Counted from the stretch's first letter, positions 1 to 10,806 are shown. The stretch is 64,000 bases of DNA from Candidula unifasciata (GCA_905116865.2 CAJHNH020004890.1:1582478-1646477), one strand, 5' to 3'. Notes: generated by a model from the letters alone, not told the origin. Numbers and translations: made by a program.

Positions 1-480
1 TCTGTTTTCATGATCAATCGGGAAAGGATGCTCTTGAGATAAGATGATTTCAGGGCTGTATTATTTTAGTATTAAAGGTCAGTCTGTTGCTTTTCGGTCT
101 TTTTTTTTCTTGCTTTTATTCTCTGTTTTAACATTGACCATCAGCCAAATCATGCCAGATCATCGTACCTTTTGCTATCTTCTGCAGCCTGCTCCATGGC
201 CTCCCCATATTTATTATTCTTATTCTGTTCATATGTTACTTTTGTTCTGTTAGTTTAAGAGAAAGGACTTTTGGCCACATCATGGCGAACTGGAAAAAAA
301 ATTATAGCAGAAGTCACGGTACCACGAAGGTGGAGCTAATGCCGAAAACATGAAGACTAGCACAGGATATAAGACGCTTTGAAGATGAAAATGCACAAGG
401 CGGAAGAACTGGCTACAGACCATTTCTTTCAGACAGACCTTGATGAGAATGACATTCTGCAAAGGACCTGCTATGTAATG
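1..480. other. no recognisable gene
   Basis: Only short open frames without family signatures occur here, with no clear splice-flanked exon or repeat match elsewhere in the window. I see nothing to annotate. Confidence 0.5.
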
Positions 481-589
481 CTGACATTTTTTACTAGGAA
501 AACATATTAAACCAAATGAGTAAAAGAACTAGTCAGCTTCACATTATCATAATCATGAATGACAGTGAATGTTGCTGTCAGAAAGCCTT

Positions 590-1560
590 CATCAGCACAT
601 ACGTTTCTTACTTCCTTGTGTTCTGTCTTATGTGTAAACTCACCCTGTCCTAAATGTTACTTTATTCCTTTGCCTCAATGTTTTACTATTCTAACTCCTT
701 CAGACCCAAACACTTATTAGCTAAAATAACTTTACTGGGCTAATGGAAAGATTAAACCACATGGATGTTGTCTGACCTATAATAACCAAGGTGAGAAGAC
801 AGTTCACTGACAAATATCTTAGCATTCAATGAACTGCCACTCTTAAAAACTAGACACACAAAATCCAGCAGACTTTTGCAGCATCTAATGATTCCTTAAC
901 AACATAAAACCACAGGATCATGGAAGCATTAGTGGAGATTTCCTAGAATGCAAGACAATGTAACATTCACTTCACAAGAAGACACAAACAACAGACTGCA
1001 CAATTTATTATCTAGCATAGTTTTCCTGTACCTCATCCAGTAAATACTACAGTATCTTTCTTCTCCTCTTCTTCACATTCACCGGCTGTAAACTCCAGCA
1101 AAAAGTTCTGGTTGTTCATTAACTTCTGGACTGCAGTCCTGTTCCAGAATCTGAGTGTTGCATGTGCATCTGTTCGACAGATCTGACTAATTTGTATGCA
1201 GACTGTTGGTTCCTTGCCTTTCAGGCAGATGCACTCCAACTTTGAAGGAAGCTCCCAATTAGTCACCTTTTACAACATGCTTTTGGGTGGGCAGTGGGTC
1301 TATTCTTGTTTTCCCTATGATAGGGCCCCGGAACTCACGCTGGGAATTACAGTATCAGTTGAAAATAATAAAGAAAATAAATTAACCCTTCTAGCTGAAA
1401 AACTAACTCATGTACACTCAAATGTAACTGCCTATACTGCCTTGGGGAACAAGGTTTTTTTGTCTGCACAAATTTTGACAAAAGCTATTTATTATTGTGG
1501 CTTCAATGAATTATACCATACAGCTAATTTAGGCAAGCAATAAATTGCTGGTTTTCTTTG
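590..1560 (-). repeat. ZNF-A 3' flank, duplicated copy A of a segmental duplication
   Basis: Several blocks downstream of the ZNF-A stop match blocks downstream of the ZNF-B stop in the same order. Positions 630-730 resemble 17430-17550. Positions 750-870, including a shared stretch reading ataaccaaggtgagaaga, resemble 18110-18200. Positions 1450-1540, with tctgc-caaattttga, resemble 18265-18360. The duplication therefore covers non-coding 3' sequence as well as the finger exon. An R1 repeat (1060-1345) interrupts only this copy. That the blocks are 3' UTR is inferred. Confidence 0.65.
1060..1345 (-). repeat. R1 dispersed repeat
   Basis: Full-length R1 copy in antisense. Its plus-strand face starts with a cttctt-rich tract and the core ttcaccggctgtaaactcc, and ends near ggccccggaactcac. 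Read on the minus strand it encodes the family peptide with [15 protein letters not shown] followed by HATLRFWN and ends in a GAA-rich tail. It sits inside the ZNF-A 3' flank and is absent from the ZNF-B flank, so it inserted after the duplication. Confidence 0.75.
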
Positions 1561-1587
1561 TCAAAACTTTACAATTGGAATCATTGC

Positions 1588-1593
1588 TTTTAT
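1588..1593 (-). promoter_or_regulatory. candidate polyadenylation signal of ZNF-A
   Basis: Reads AATAAA on the minus strand about 70 nt downstream of the ZNF-A stop codon. A second AATAAA lies at about 1488-1493. Use of either is inferred from position. Confidence 0.4.
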
Positions 1594-1660
1594 TTACTTT
1601 ACAGGCATCATATTTAAATGATTTACTCCAGTGTGATTTACATGACCACCATCATCACCT

Positions 1661-2916
1661 TTACAATTTTTCTCCTGTATGTGTTGTTTTATGCAATACC
1701 AGTTCATTATCTTGCGTAAAAGCTGCACTACAAACATCACATTTAAATGGTTTCTCTACTGCATGTTTCTTTTTATGTGACCGCAGATTATTACGTTGTG
1801 TAAAACCTGCTCCACAAACATTACATTTAAATGGTTTCTCTCCTGTATGTGTTACTTTATGGGACTTCAGTTTACTCTGTGTTGTGAAAGCAGTACCGCA
1901 GGTGTCACATTTAAATTTTTTCTCACCTGTATGTGTTGTTTTATGCAATATCAGTTCATTATCTTGTGCAAAAGATAAACCACAAGTGTCACATTTAAAT
2001 GGTTTCTCTCCTGTGTGCTTTTTCTTATGTGACCGCAAATTATTACGCTGTGTAAAAGCTGCATCACAAACATCACATTTAAATGGTTTCTCTCCTGTAT
2101 GTTTTACTTTATGAAACTTCAATTTACTTGGTTCAGCAAAAGCTGCATCACAGGTGTCGCATTTATATGGTTTCTCACCTGTGTGTCTTCTTTTATGTAG
2201 TTTCAATTTAGTATATTGTGTAAAAGCTGCATCACAAACATCACACTTAAATTTTTTCTCTCCTGTATGCTTCACTTTATGCGACTTTAATTTACTATTT
2301 TCTGCAAAAGCTGCATCACATGTGTCACACTTATATGGTTTTTCACCTGTGTGTCTTCTTTTGTGTAATTTTAGTTTAACGTGTTGTTTAAAAGCTGCAT
2401 CACAAACATCACACTTATATGGTTTCTCCCCTGTGTGTACTATTTCATGTATTTTCAGTCTACTTTCCTGTGTAAAAGCTGCAACACAAATATTACATTT
2501 AAATGGTTTCTCTCCGAAAAGCTTTCTTTTAGGAATTTGCAAATTATTACTTAGTACAGATCCATCACTACAATCACTGATGCAGTTATTCTGCATAACT
2601 GCACTATCCTTGCATGGCTTTGTATTTACTTCCACATTTTCTACATAACTCGGAGATCCACAAACTGTATCATTGGGACAATGTTCTGCCTTGGCTTCAT
2701 TCACAGCTGTTTTCTGTGATATATTTTCATCTGTGGTTGCTGAGCTGTTTTCATTCTGCATAACTGTACCATCAGCGTCACTTTTAACAGATGTAACAGT
2801 AGATGACTTTTCCTTCATATCTGTTGTCTGATCATTCACGTCATGTGTCTGTATTTCATTCATGTCCAACGTTTCAGCCATCTTGGCAGTCTTAACTTCG
2901 GGCAGGAGACCTGAAA
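1661..2916 (-). CDS. C2H2 zinc-finger protein ZNF-A, terminal coding exon (10 fingers)
   Basis: A probable nuclear DNA-binding protein with ten consecutive C2H2 fingers of the pattern F/Y-K-C-x2-C-x12-H-x3-H, joined by TGEKP/TGEKK linkers, after an acidic and serine/threonine-rich N-terminal segment of about 125 residues without KRAB, BTB or SCAN signatures. The last finger is followed directly by TGEKL and a stop at 1661-1663. The longest ATG-initiated frame starts at 2881. However, the open frame continues upstream to a tattcag acceptor (exon edge about 2916), and this 35-nt extension aligns with and has the same entering phase as the third exon of the paralogue ZNF-B. The true start is therefore probably in an upstream exon that I could not find. 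The fingers alternate near-identical modules (CDTCDAAFAE-SKL and CDVCDAAFTQ-NNLRSH), showing internal duplication. Target DNA is unknown. Confidence 0.85.
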
Positions 2917-3104
2917 CTGAATACGAAATGGATTTACTTTACATGGTTTTATAATTCACTTCTGCAACAATCTGCGAGTGGTTAACGTGATCATTTTCAT
3001 ATGCAAAATTTCTATTGAGAATTACATTTTGCCTCTACTATGACATAAAAGATGGGTAAGTGGGCATACAAAATACAGGTATTGTTGGAGTTTAAATCGG
3101 AGTA

Positions 3105-3310
3105 GTTTTTCTTCTTTGTTTTAACAGCTGTAAAGTCAAGTGGAAAGTTCTGGTTGTTCATCCATGTCTGGACTTAAGTCTTGTCCTAGAACTTCAGCTT
3201 TGCAACCACATCTGGTTAACACATCTGGCTTATTTCTTTGCAAACTCCTGGTTCCCTTGCCTGTCAGGCTGATGCACTCTAATTTCGAAGGAAACAACCC
3301 TAATTATTAT
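3105..3310 (-). repeat. R1 dispersed repeat, diverged, antisense
   Basis: Begins near agctgtaaagtcaagtgga and continues through gttctggttgttcatcca and gatgcactctaatttcgaag, matching R1 in antisense. A possible remainder of its head (ggcagtaggtctattttt) follows at 3525-3580 after an inserted SINE. Confidence 0.65.
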
Positions 3311-3344
3311 CCTTTAATGATATGCTTGTTAGGAAGTCGCCATT

Positions 3345-3515
3345 CGATCGCAGCTGTGGATGATTTGTCTTGCACTGGTTTCGACACTGGTACTGACAAC
3401 TGACTATTCAAACTACTGAACATAAAATTTGCCTAGAAAAACCACAACAGCCAAAACATGCTGGGTTGGTTCTGCAAAGTCCTGTAAAGGATAGGCAACT
3501 AACTTTTTGTTTTGT
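3345..3515 (+). repeat. S2 SINE-like repeat, partial, sense
   Basis: Shares ggtttcgacactgg, the motif accacaacagccaaaa-atgctggg and gtcctgtaaaggata with antisense copies at 55803-56000 and 62203-62440. The tRNA-like head is missing here. It seems to split the R1 copy around it, so it is probably a nested insertion. Confidence 0.55.
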
Positions 3516-3606
3516 ATTGTTAAGGAGGCAGTAGGTCTATTTTTTTTTACTCCCTACTCCCCCAAGGTTGATCCAGTAATGAGACCTGTAATGTATGCCA
3601 TAAATA

Positions 3607-4002
3607 CAAAATTAGGCTATCCTCCGAATAATGGTCCCAAATTACAAATTATCGAGACTAAAAATATACCCTAACAGGGCCTCAGTCACATGTAAATTGC
3701 GGACCTCTTTCTGGCGACTACACAGCATACCGCGGAAAAGTTTCCGCCGAGAGTATCTCACGCCGCTACGCTCGGCGTGGAGCAGGGCTAAACTAGATGG
3801 CAGGGACTCACAAGCAGCAGCTACTGCATCTCCTGCAGCTTCCTTCATTTTATTTGCTCGTGAGTCCCAGCCATCTAGTTTAGCCCCACTCCGCGCCGCA
3901 GATACTCTTTGCAGTATAGTCACCGGAAAGAAGTCTGCAATTTACATGTGACTGAGGCCCTCAATAATTTGGGACCGTTATTCTGAGGATAGCCCAATAT
4001 TA
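3607..4002. mobile_element. foldback DNA transposon copy 1 (3615-3994) with 8-bp target duplication
   Basis: The element is a near-complete hairpin. Its left end ggctatcctccgaataatgg is the inverse of its right end around ttctgaggatagcc, and the match continues inward through the block containing cctcagtcacatgtaaatt. A second nested inverted pair, containing gggctaaactagatgg, lies at 3785-3810 and 3860-3887. The flanks caaaatta (3607-3614) and caatatta (3995-4002) match at 7 of 8 bases. No transposase is present, so it is non-autonomous. Confidence 0.85.
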
Positions 4003-4019
4003 TACAGCATTAGAGTGTA

Positions 4020-4266
4020 GGAAATATAAAACCAAAGAAAACCATAAAGGGACTACATGAATCTCTATAAATTACTAATGACATTGGAAAACGTGCGGCA
4101 CATAAACAGCCCCAAAGAGTTGCGAGGCAAGGTCAAACAGTTTATTACTAGGATTAAAATCCGTATATAGATGGGTCAAGTATGCCCATGACATCTTTGA
4201 AGTTTCCCCTAAAGTTAAAATCGAGGAGAATAATGAATGACTGCACACTAAGAAAACAATATATCA
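4020..4266. other. interval between two foldbacks, nothing recognised
   Basis: AT-rich sequence with no open frame or repeat match that I can support. Confidence 0.4.
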
Positions 4267-4516
4267 AATAAACCGGCTCTCCTTTAAATAACGGTCGCTA
4301 GCTGGACGGCGACGGTCGCTTAGTCGGAGTTCATTCCCTTGGCTGCATTGCAAATAAGGAGTGGAAAAGTCACGAATCAAAAAAAAAGGTCAACATGGCA
4401 GTTAGACATCGAGCTCCGACTCACATCAGCAACCACGTTCGTGCGACGCACAACTTAGTTGCCACGGATATGACTCCTGCAGATCTGTATGCCTTAATGA
4501 CCGATAAGTTTGCGTG

Positions 4517-4544
4517 GTTAGGGGTAGGGTTAGGGTTAGGGTTA
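4517..4544 (+). repeat. internal telomere-like TTAGGG array, left
   Basis: A short run of ggttaggg/ggtagggttaggg units. The facing array at 4769-4832 is in the opposite orientation. Both lie inside the foldback element, so this is not a chromosome end. Confidence 0.85.
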
Positions 4545-4574
4545 GATGTGAAAATTTTGATACAGGAGTTCCAA

Positions 4575-4728
4575 ATAATCGAGCACAGTGACATACACAC
4601 CCACACAATTGAAGAACTGTGGATGCTACTCAAACGGACAATTCACCATCAATTGGGCACCAGCCGCGCGCTATTGCCGTCATATTTAGGAGAATTCCAG
4701 TGGCGCCACTGCCACAAGCATCAGATTG
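4575..4728 (+). pseudogene. Merlin/IS1016-type (ISXO2-like DDE) transposase C-terminal fragment
   Basis: An open frame through this stretch reads HTHTIEELWMLLKRTI followed by LLPSYLGEFQWRHCHKH. This resembles the last catalytic region of ISXO2-like/Merlin transposases, which carry an H-T-N-T-[IV]-E acidic motif followed by W-x-x-[LV]-K-R and then a LPxYLxEFxWR block. Only about 50 codons survive; the N-terminal helix-turn-helix and the first catalytic acids are absent, and the surrounding frame is not recognisable. It cannot be functional alone. It suggests that the foldback family descends from or is mobilised by Merlin elements. Assignment is from motif memory, not a search. Confidence 0.6.
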
Positions 4729-4768
4729 TCGGCCATTTTTTGGAACTCTTGCATCAAAATTTTCACAT

Positions 4769-4832
4769 CTAACCCTAACGCTAACCCTACCCCTAACCCA
4801 CACCATACCCCTAACCCAAACCCTAACCCTAA
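4769..4832 (-). repeat. internal telomere-like array, right
   Basis: Degenerate ctaaccctaac/cccctaaccc units, inverted relative to the array at 4517-4544 and lying outside the inner inverted repeat of the composite foldback. Confidence 0.85.
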
Positions 4833-4980
4833 GCAACCATATGATGACAGGTAAGTATGTCATTTGTTTCATTACCTCTTTACGCTCCGTATTTGCAATG
4901 CAGCCTAGGGAGTGAACTCCGACTAAGCGACCGTCGGCTTTCCAGCTAGAGACCGTTATTCAAAGGGGAGCCAATAAACA

Positions 4981-5520
4981 TTGTTAATGAGAAAATGTTA
5001 GTAAAATTATTATAATTATTCATCATATTTCTAATCATAATCCCAACCCAAATCGAAGTAAAATGTAAAAGTGAAACAATGCTCAATACATATATTTTGA
5101 TTTAAAAAAAATGATTATATTATATATACATAAAAATATATAATTATATACTCTGACTAGCCCTGAGAGTAGAACTGCTAGTTTTCTTTTTTTTTTTTAC
5201 TAGCTACTAGCTGTAGAAATGTTTTTATTATATACAATACATCATGCTTTCTCGTACTGTTTATAGCGAAAGTACACAACCTGTGAAACATAAATTATAT
5301 TATAATCCAAGAAAGAGGTTGATAGTATTATTTATATAAAGAATTATAAACAAACATTGCAAATTCGATGTAACCGGAAATGGTAGCTGAAGCATACTTT
5401 GGTGGTCTGCTACATTTTTCCTGAATAGCTAAAGCATGATCAATGAGTTCTGTTCATTCAGTTTTTAAGATAAGTTGTGTACCAGTTTTTAAGATGCTAT
5501 TACTAGTATTACCCACCGCC
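4981..5520. other. AT-rich spacer
   Basis: A low-complexity AT-rich stretch with tata runs around 5110-5150 and a short T-run. No gene or repeat family is recognised. Confidence 0.4.
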
Positions 5521-6054
5521 AACTCTAGATTTATAGCTAAAGATGGCCGTGGTATTACCAAACCTGGGGTAGGAGCCTGTCCTACTACTAGGCGTGTCAA
5601 CCAGGTGGCAGATGGTGGAAAGTCCTCTAGATATAGAGGTTAGCCATGAATATATTGAATAAGTGGCCGTGGACCAGAACAGGTGATGGTCATTGAGAGG
5701 AGGCGAGTTAGTTGGTGGGACAGCTAACTCTATAAAATACCTAAAAACTCTACGACATGGCCATCGGCGGGTAAGAGGCGCCATAACCTCTTCCCCCTGC
5801 TGCCTTGCAGGGTAAGTCTCTTTAGACAAAGGCTATTGGAGTCAAACCATATACAAACCGGAGGAAGACAGGGGAAAACCACTGCTGTACTATCCCAAGA
5901 AAAGCATGCCTCAAAATAATACGTATTCAGTTAACGACGTGAATGGGGATTCCGGTGGAATCACCTCGTCCGGTAGGGAGCATCATGTTCTGTTCTACGG
6001 ATGATACCCGACCGTCATCCAGCTACTGTAGAAAAAGCAAATGGTAGAAACATC

Positions 6055-6932
6055 ATGAACATTGGTACATGGAATGTCAGAACACTCGTACAAAACGGAA
6101 AGCTGGATAACATCAAGATGGAAATAAAGAAATGAACATCAACATATTAGGAATTAGTGAAATGCGATGGCCAGGAGCAGGGGAAAAGTATTCAGATCAG
6201 CACAGAATTATATACTCGGGTGGAAAGGAATATAGCAAGGGAGTTGGTATTATTTTGGATCCCAAGAACTCAAAAGCTGTTAAAGGATTTTGGACAGTAT
6301 CAGATAAGAGTACTATTAGTAAAAACTCGCGGCAGACCGTTTGACATCAACTTAGTACAGATTTATGCCCCAACAGCAGATATTTCAGAGGAAGATATTG
6401 ACGCATTTTATGACGAATTAGACATGGCTGTTGATCAATGCAAAAATTGTGAAGTAACAATGGTACTTGGAGATTTCAACGTGAAAGTAGGAAGTGAAAA
6501 GTGTACGGAATATCGGGCGGCTATGGCCTAGGAGAAAAAAATGTGAGAGGTGACAGATTAATAGCATGGGCTGAGTCGCGCAGCATGATAATAGGTAACA
6601 CCTGGTTTAAACACCACCCTCGAAGATTGTGGACTTGGAAAAGTCCTGGTGATAATGTCCGCAATCAGATTGATTATATTTTGATTTCAAGAAGATTCCA
6701 GAGCAGCTTAGTTGGAGCAAAAACTAGACCAGGGGCAGACTGCTTTAGTGACCATGTTCCAGTTGTAGGAAAAATTAGAATAAAACTAAAGAACATTAGA
6801 AAAACACCACAGAACATCAAGTTAAATTTAGGAATTCTTAGAACTGATAAAGAAATTAAGGAACAGTACAATGTCACTGTACAAAACCGGTATAATGCAA
6901 TGGAAATTATACAGACTTTTGAGAGTATATAG
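6055..6932 (+). pseudogene. LINE endonuclease domain (APE/EEP family), frameshifted
   Basis: The reading NIGTWNVRTLVQNGKLD is the N-terminal strand of the endonuclease fold. It is followed in other frames by NINILGISEMRWPGAGE (catalytic E), VQIYAPTADISEEDID, VMVLGDFNVKVG-like (MVLGDFNVKVGS) and NQIDYILISRRF with SDHVPV. These are the expected catalytic blocks (N, E, GDFN, D/H pair) of the nick-making endonuclease of non-LTR elements. The pieces lie in three frames, so at least three small indels have occurred. It sits directly upstream of the RT remnant. Confidence 0.85.
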
Positions 6933-6939
6933 GGGAATT

Positions 6940-8434
6940 GTATGCAATATATCACCAGATGAAACTGGACCAAAATCACTCGGATCAGAAAACATCACAC
7001 TGGAAGAAATCGAAGCACTGGGAAATTTTGGAATTGAAATAATAACAAAACTTTTAAATGATATTTATAATAGTGGGTATATTCCAAGTGACCTTTTAAA
7101 ATCCATATTTATAGCTCTGCCAAAGAAACCAGGCACTTTAAAATGTGAAGACCATCGCACAACAAGTCTTATGAGTCACATGACTAAGATTTTACTGAGA
7201 ATAATTATGAGAAGAATAAGAAACAAAATTTAACCAGAAATCAGCGATGAACAATGTGGATTTGTAGAAGGAAAGGGTACAAACAATGCCATTTACATCC
7301 TAAGGACATTGTCAGAAAGAGCTATAGAAGTAAAGACTGATTTGTACTTATGCTTTATAGACTATACAAAAGCATTTGACTGTGTGAAGCATGAAGAAGT
7401 GATCAAACTGTTAGAAAAATTAAACATTGATGGGAAAGATCTACGAATAATAAAGAATATGTATTGGCAGCAAACAACAGCTATAAGAATAAACAACTGT
7501 TTATGTACATTTCAAAGCATAAAGAGTTGCGTACGACAAGGATGTGTACTTTCGCCTGATTTGTTTTCAATATACAGTGAATATATAATGAGATCTTTAA
7601 TTGATATGCCCGGAATTGTGGTTGGTGGGCACAATATAAACAATTTACGTTATGCTGATGACACAGTCTTGATAGCAAAAAGTCAGAAAGAATTACAGGA
7701 AATGATAGACATTGTGGTGTTAGAAAGTGGAAGAATGGGCCTCAGTCTGAATAATGGGAAGACAGAAGTAATGGTGGTATCAAAGAAACAAATTATTCCT
7801 AAATGTGTAATAAAAGTCAATGGTGTTATTTTAGGACAAGTACAGAAATTTAAGTATCTGGGCACATGGATAACATCAGATGGAAGATGCATAACTGAAA
7901 AAAGAAACAGAATTGGGCAGGCAAAAACTACATTTTATAAAATGAAAAACATCTTGTTCAATATATCCTTGTCATTGAAATTTAGAAAAAGAATTCTTGC
8001 TTGCTACATACATCCAGTTTTATCATATGGATGTGAATCCTGGACAATCGGTAGACAGGCCAAACAATTTTTAGAGGCCTCAGAGATGTGGTTTTACAGA
8101 AGAATGCTTAGAATACCTTGGACCGCCAAAAAGAGCAATCAAGAGGTTTTGAAAGAGGCGGGAGCCCGAAGACAACTTATCACAGACATCAGAAGGAGAC
8201 AGTCATCATTTTTCGGCCATGTTATGAGAAGAGGGAAAATATAACATGTTGTGACCACTGGAAAGATCTGTGGAAAAAGGGATAGAGGATGACAACGAGA
8301 GAAGATTCTTGACAGTCTTGTTGCATGGCATGGAGGTGTGTCGGCACACAAACTGATACGTGCCGCAGGAGATCGCAGATTATGGAGAGGCATGATCGCC
8401 CACGCCAGTCGGCAAGGCACCTGATGATGATGAT
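6940..8434 (+). pseudogene. LINE reverse transcriptase and C-terminal domain
   Basis: RT blocks are visible in order: a region ending at FIALPKKPGTLKCEDHRTTS, an in-frame stop at about 7231, DEQCGFVEGKGTNNAI, LCFIDYTKAFDCVKHEE, CVRQGCVLSPDLFSIY, the catalytic [13 protein letters not shown] (polymerase YADD), then KFKYLGTWITSDG, YGCESWTIG and FFGHVMRRGK. The longest uninterrupted frame is 7309-8244. The interval between endonuclease and RT is shorter than I would expect, suggesting an internal deletion near 6930-6950. The element is dead as read. Confidence 0.9.
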
Positions 8435-8598
8435 GATTACCAAACACGCCCCCTCCCTTCCCCCTTTTTCCCTTCCACCTATGTCACAAACGCACTCACC
8501 CACACTCACCTACACACATACAAACACACTCACACACGCAACAATAACAAAAATGCGAATTCAAGGAACGACTTGAATGTGTTATATAAACAATTTAA

Positions 8599-8621
8599 AA
8601 GCGCGCGCGCGCGCACGCACG

Positions 8622-8658
<37 letters not shown>

Positions 8659-8659
8659 G
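8599..8659. repeat. alternating purine-pyrimidine microsatellite (GC)n(CA)n
   Basis: Runs of gcgcgc, gcacgcac and cacaca follow each other without interruption for about 60 bp. Confidence 0.95.
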
Positions 8660-8699
8660 TATAATATAAAAAGCAGTTTGAACTAGAACATTAATGATG

Positions 8700-9120
8700 A
8701 TGTGTTCAAATGTTAAGCAGTGTTAAGGTTGGCTATCTTCTTTTCTGAGAGGTGAAAATTAAAATTTAAGTAGCCACTAATGACCCGTGGAGCACCCAGG
8801 TCAACCCAGCCTCCTCTTGGTGCACGCCAGAAAAGTGAAGCCTCCAGGTTTCAGGTTAACGGGGCAATGGCTCACCCAAGGAGACGGGCACCAACCAGGT
8901 AAGATTGTTTCTTGCCCCTGTAATCTGGTAATGCCCTGGCCACGCGGCGGGCCTAGCAAGTCGGCAGTGGTGTATTTGACTGCTACTAGTTAGTTATACG
9001 TTGTTAGGGACCCGATTCTTTTTACCGGAAGCAGGGACTGCCTAGTAACGCGAGGGATACATTCACGTGCGATACATTCAGCAGAGGTCAGACTGTCGAA
9101 CAGTAAATGTTTTATAAAAA
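8700..9120. other. no recognisable gene; G+C-richer stretch
   Basis: Contains acccaggtcaacccagcct, a phrase resembling the gacccagcc module of the SINEs in this window, but no tRNA-like head. It may be a SINE body fragment; I cannot support more. Confidence 0.3.
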
Positions 9121-9124
9121 GACA

Positions 9125-9360
9125 CTCGCTCAGTGAAAGATATTGCATTATTATAATCCATTTTCGTCCTTTTTAGGGTGACATTTTTTGTTATTTGAAG
9201 CCCCACCCTGGCTTTTGCCAGGGGCCGCAATATAGGCAGACCATAAATATGGCCAATTGTCTGAACGCGGTTTCTGGGACCTTTCCATGGTGATCCTCAT
9301 CCGCATGAAATATATTTTATTATTTGGATGGCACTTTGTGTCATCGTGTGTTTATCGATT
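9125..9360 (-). repeat. R2 dispersed repeat, antisense
   Basis: The inverse of the copies at 30006-30200 and 42604-43085. It shares gaagccccaccctggctttt, ggccgcaatataggcag, aacgcggtttctgggacc and gatcctcatccgcatg. The outer block cgtcctttttaggg is also found in inverse form near 43046. Confidence 0.75.
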
Positions 9361-10134
9361 GTGTGATGTGAAGTGGTGCGTTCCCTGTTTTCAGAAAGCG
9401 ATCAGTCAGTTAGTTGAATTAATACGGCTGAAACAAAACGGCGGACGGCATGATACAAAATCGTGTCTGTTTTATTTTGATAATGCTTATTCATCAACAT
9501 GTAGCAGGTCCTTTGCAGAACATCTTCGTGCTGGCGGCCCCTGCCTCTCCTTTCCTGTATGACAAATATATTTCAGCTTTCGAAAAAAAAAAAAATTTAA
9601 AGTTTCTGAAATCTAGTTATGCTTGTTATCTTTATTGTGGTTGAACTTTTATTGTGGTTTTATTGCCTCTGATAAATTTAAATTGCTAAAAATATTATAA
9701 TGACTAGTTTTATGACACCGAATGGCTGAATAATTTTTTCAGTTTTGCTTTGAGGCTGAACACAGACGATGCATTAATAAAACAAATTGATGCAAATCAG
9801 TAAAAGTTACGGTTCTAATGTTATATTTTTTTTTATCTGTAGCCACTTTAGATTTTATTAAGGCATAAATTATAATTTAATATGACTCATTTTTTGTTTG
9901 AGATTATTTTTACCTGTTGACCTCCACACTCAGAATTTCACCGATGGCCACATGTGTGGACTTCTTGATATTTCTTAAATAATAATCTTACTAATACTAT
10001 TATTTTTCAACAGTTAGGAAAAGATAAATCATAACACAAAGAATCGTTACAAAAGTATGCATATTACAGTATACGTCTTGCAAGACTCACTGGACAATAA
10101 TCATTAATTCATAAGGTATTTAATTAATACTGAT

Positions 10135-10520
10135 AAATTGACCCATTTTTATATGTTAATTAGGTTTGCATTACATCATATTTTTAAAAAGGCAACAACT
10201 TTAGTTAGAGCTTGCTGCCCTGAATGCAATGATATATGGTTGCTAAGGGGTTCAGCAAAAAACATAAGAGGTGTAGACATAAAGCATAAACATTTTGTCA
10301 CTTTAGGTCCAGTTTTCCCTTGGGAACATGCCGCCATCTTGTTTCTGTTATTTTCCATTATAATTTTTGGGAGCACTTTCCGTCACTAAAATGTGAATAT
10401 CTCCGCTTAGAACTGACATGCAGACTTCATTGAGGTACCGTTGAACTCTGTTTTTCAACCTCTAAGCAGCTATCATGGTGTAAAAGCAAAAGGCCCAAAA
10501 AATAAATTTTGACTAAACAC
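10135..10520 (+). repeat. R5 dispersed repeat, copy 1
   Basis: Colinear matches with 27890-28330: ccatttttata-gttaattagg, gttgctaagg-gttca, the block atctccgcttagaactgac and the block agcagctatcatgg/tagctgtgatggt. No coding potential or terminal structure is evident. The family is unknown. Confidence 0.6.
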
Positions 10521-10529
10521 CCTTCAAAC

Positions 10530-10806
10530 ATTAAATGATTCCCCCGTGTGGGTTCCGGGGGTCCCATTGTGGGGAAAACAAGAATAGACCCACTGCCTCA
10601 CCAAAAGCATGTCGTAAGAGTCGACTAATTGGGGAGCTTCCTTTGAAGACGGAGTGCATCTGCCGGAGAGGCAAGGAAGCAACAGTCTGTATTCAAGAGA
10701 ATGATATCTGTAAAACTGATGCACACGCAACACTCAGGTTCTGGAGCAGGACTGCAGTTCAGTAGTTGACGAGAAACCAGAACCTTCCGCCAGAGTTCAG
10801 AAGAAG
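10530..10806 (+). repeat. R1 dispersed repeat, sense
   Basis: Near-complete copy from cccccgtgtgggttccgg to cgccagagttcagaagaag. It has an open frame with CICRRGKEATVCIQ and HATLRFWSRT, and a good match to the 1060-1345 copy in inverse orientation. Confidence 0.8.

Larger units (their letters stand above)
4267..4980. mobile_element. composite foldback element (4275-4972) with Merlin-like remnant and telomere-like arrays
   Basis: Terminal inverted repeats of about 90 bp pair 4275-4370 with 4880-4972 (for example ttagtcggagttcattccc against gggagtgaactccgactaa). The flanks aataaacc (4267-4274) and aataaaca (4973-4980) match at 7 of 8 bases. The termini resemble foldback copies 1, 3 and 4 (ggct-tcct-aataacgg). 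A second inverted repeat inside (4533-4575 against 4734-4785) has a telomere-like array on each outer side and encloses a transposase remnant. The nested symmetry is seen directly; the history is inferred. Confidence 0.85.
5520..8440 (+). mobile_element. non-LTR retrotransposon (LINE) with endonuclease and reverse transcriptase, inactivated
   Basis: One polyprotein is visible in order on the plus strand: an exonuclease-endonuclease-phosphatase domain (about 6055-6800), a shortened connector, a reverse transcriptase (about 6950-8000), and a C-terminal region ending with MIAHASRQGT just before tgatgatgatgatga (8420-8434), probably the short-repeat 3' tail. A related 3' end lies at 51640-51690. 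The 5' leader probably begins near 5520, but I found no target duplication, so that boundary is approximate. Frameshifts and stops break the frame at about 6135, 6300, 6520, 6932, 7231 and 8244. Clade was not assigned. Confidence 0.85.

Noticed and set aside
1545..2648. Plus-strand open frames opposite ZNF-A (189 and 164 codons)
   Set aside because: They are antisense shadows of repeated zinc fingers, rich in Cys/Leu/Ser with an 84-bp periodicity. The same applies to plus-strand frames at 18980-20758.
3631..3951. Overlapping plus and minus open frames of about 100 codons in foldback copy 1
   Set aside because: The hairpin makes the two strands nearly identical, so the same open frame appears twice; no known protein motif.
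4517..4832. A chromosome end or telomere fusion site
   Set aside because: The arrays are short, face each other in opposite orientation, and lie within an element with its own terminal repeats and target duplication.
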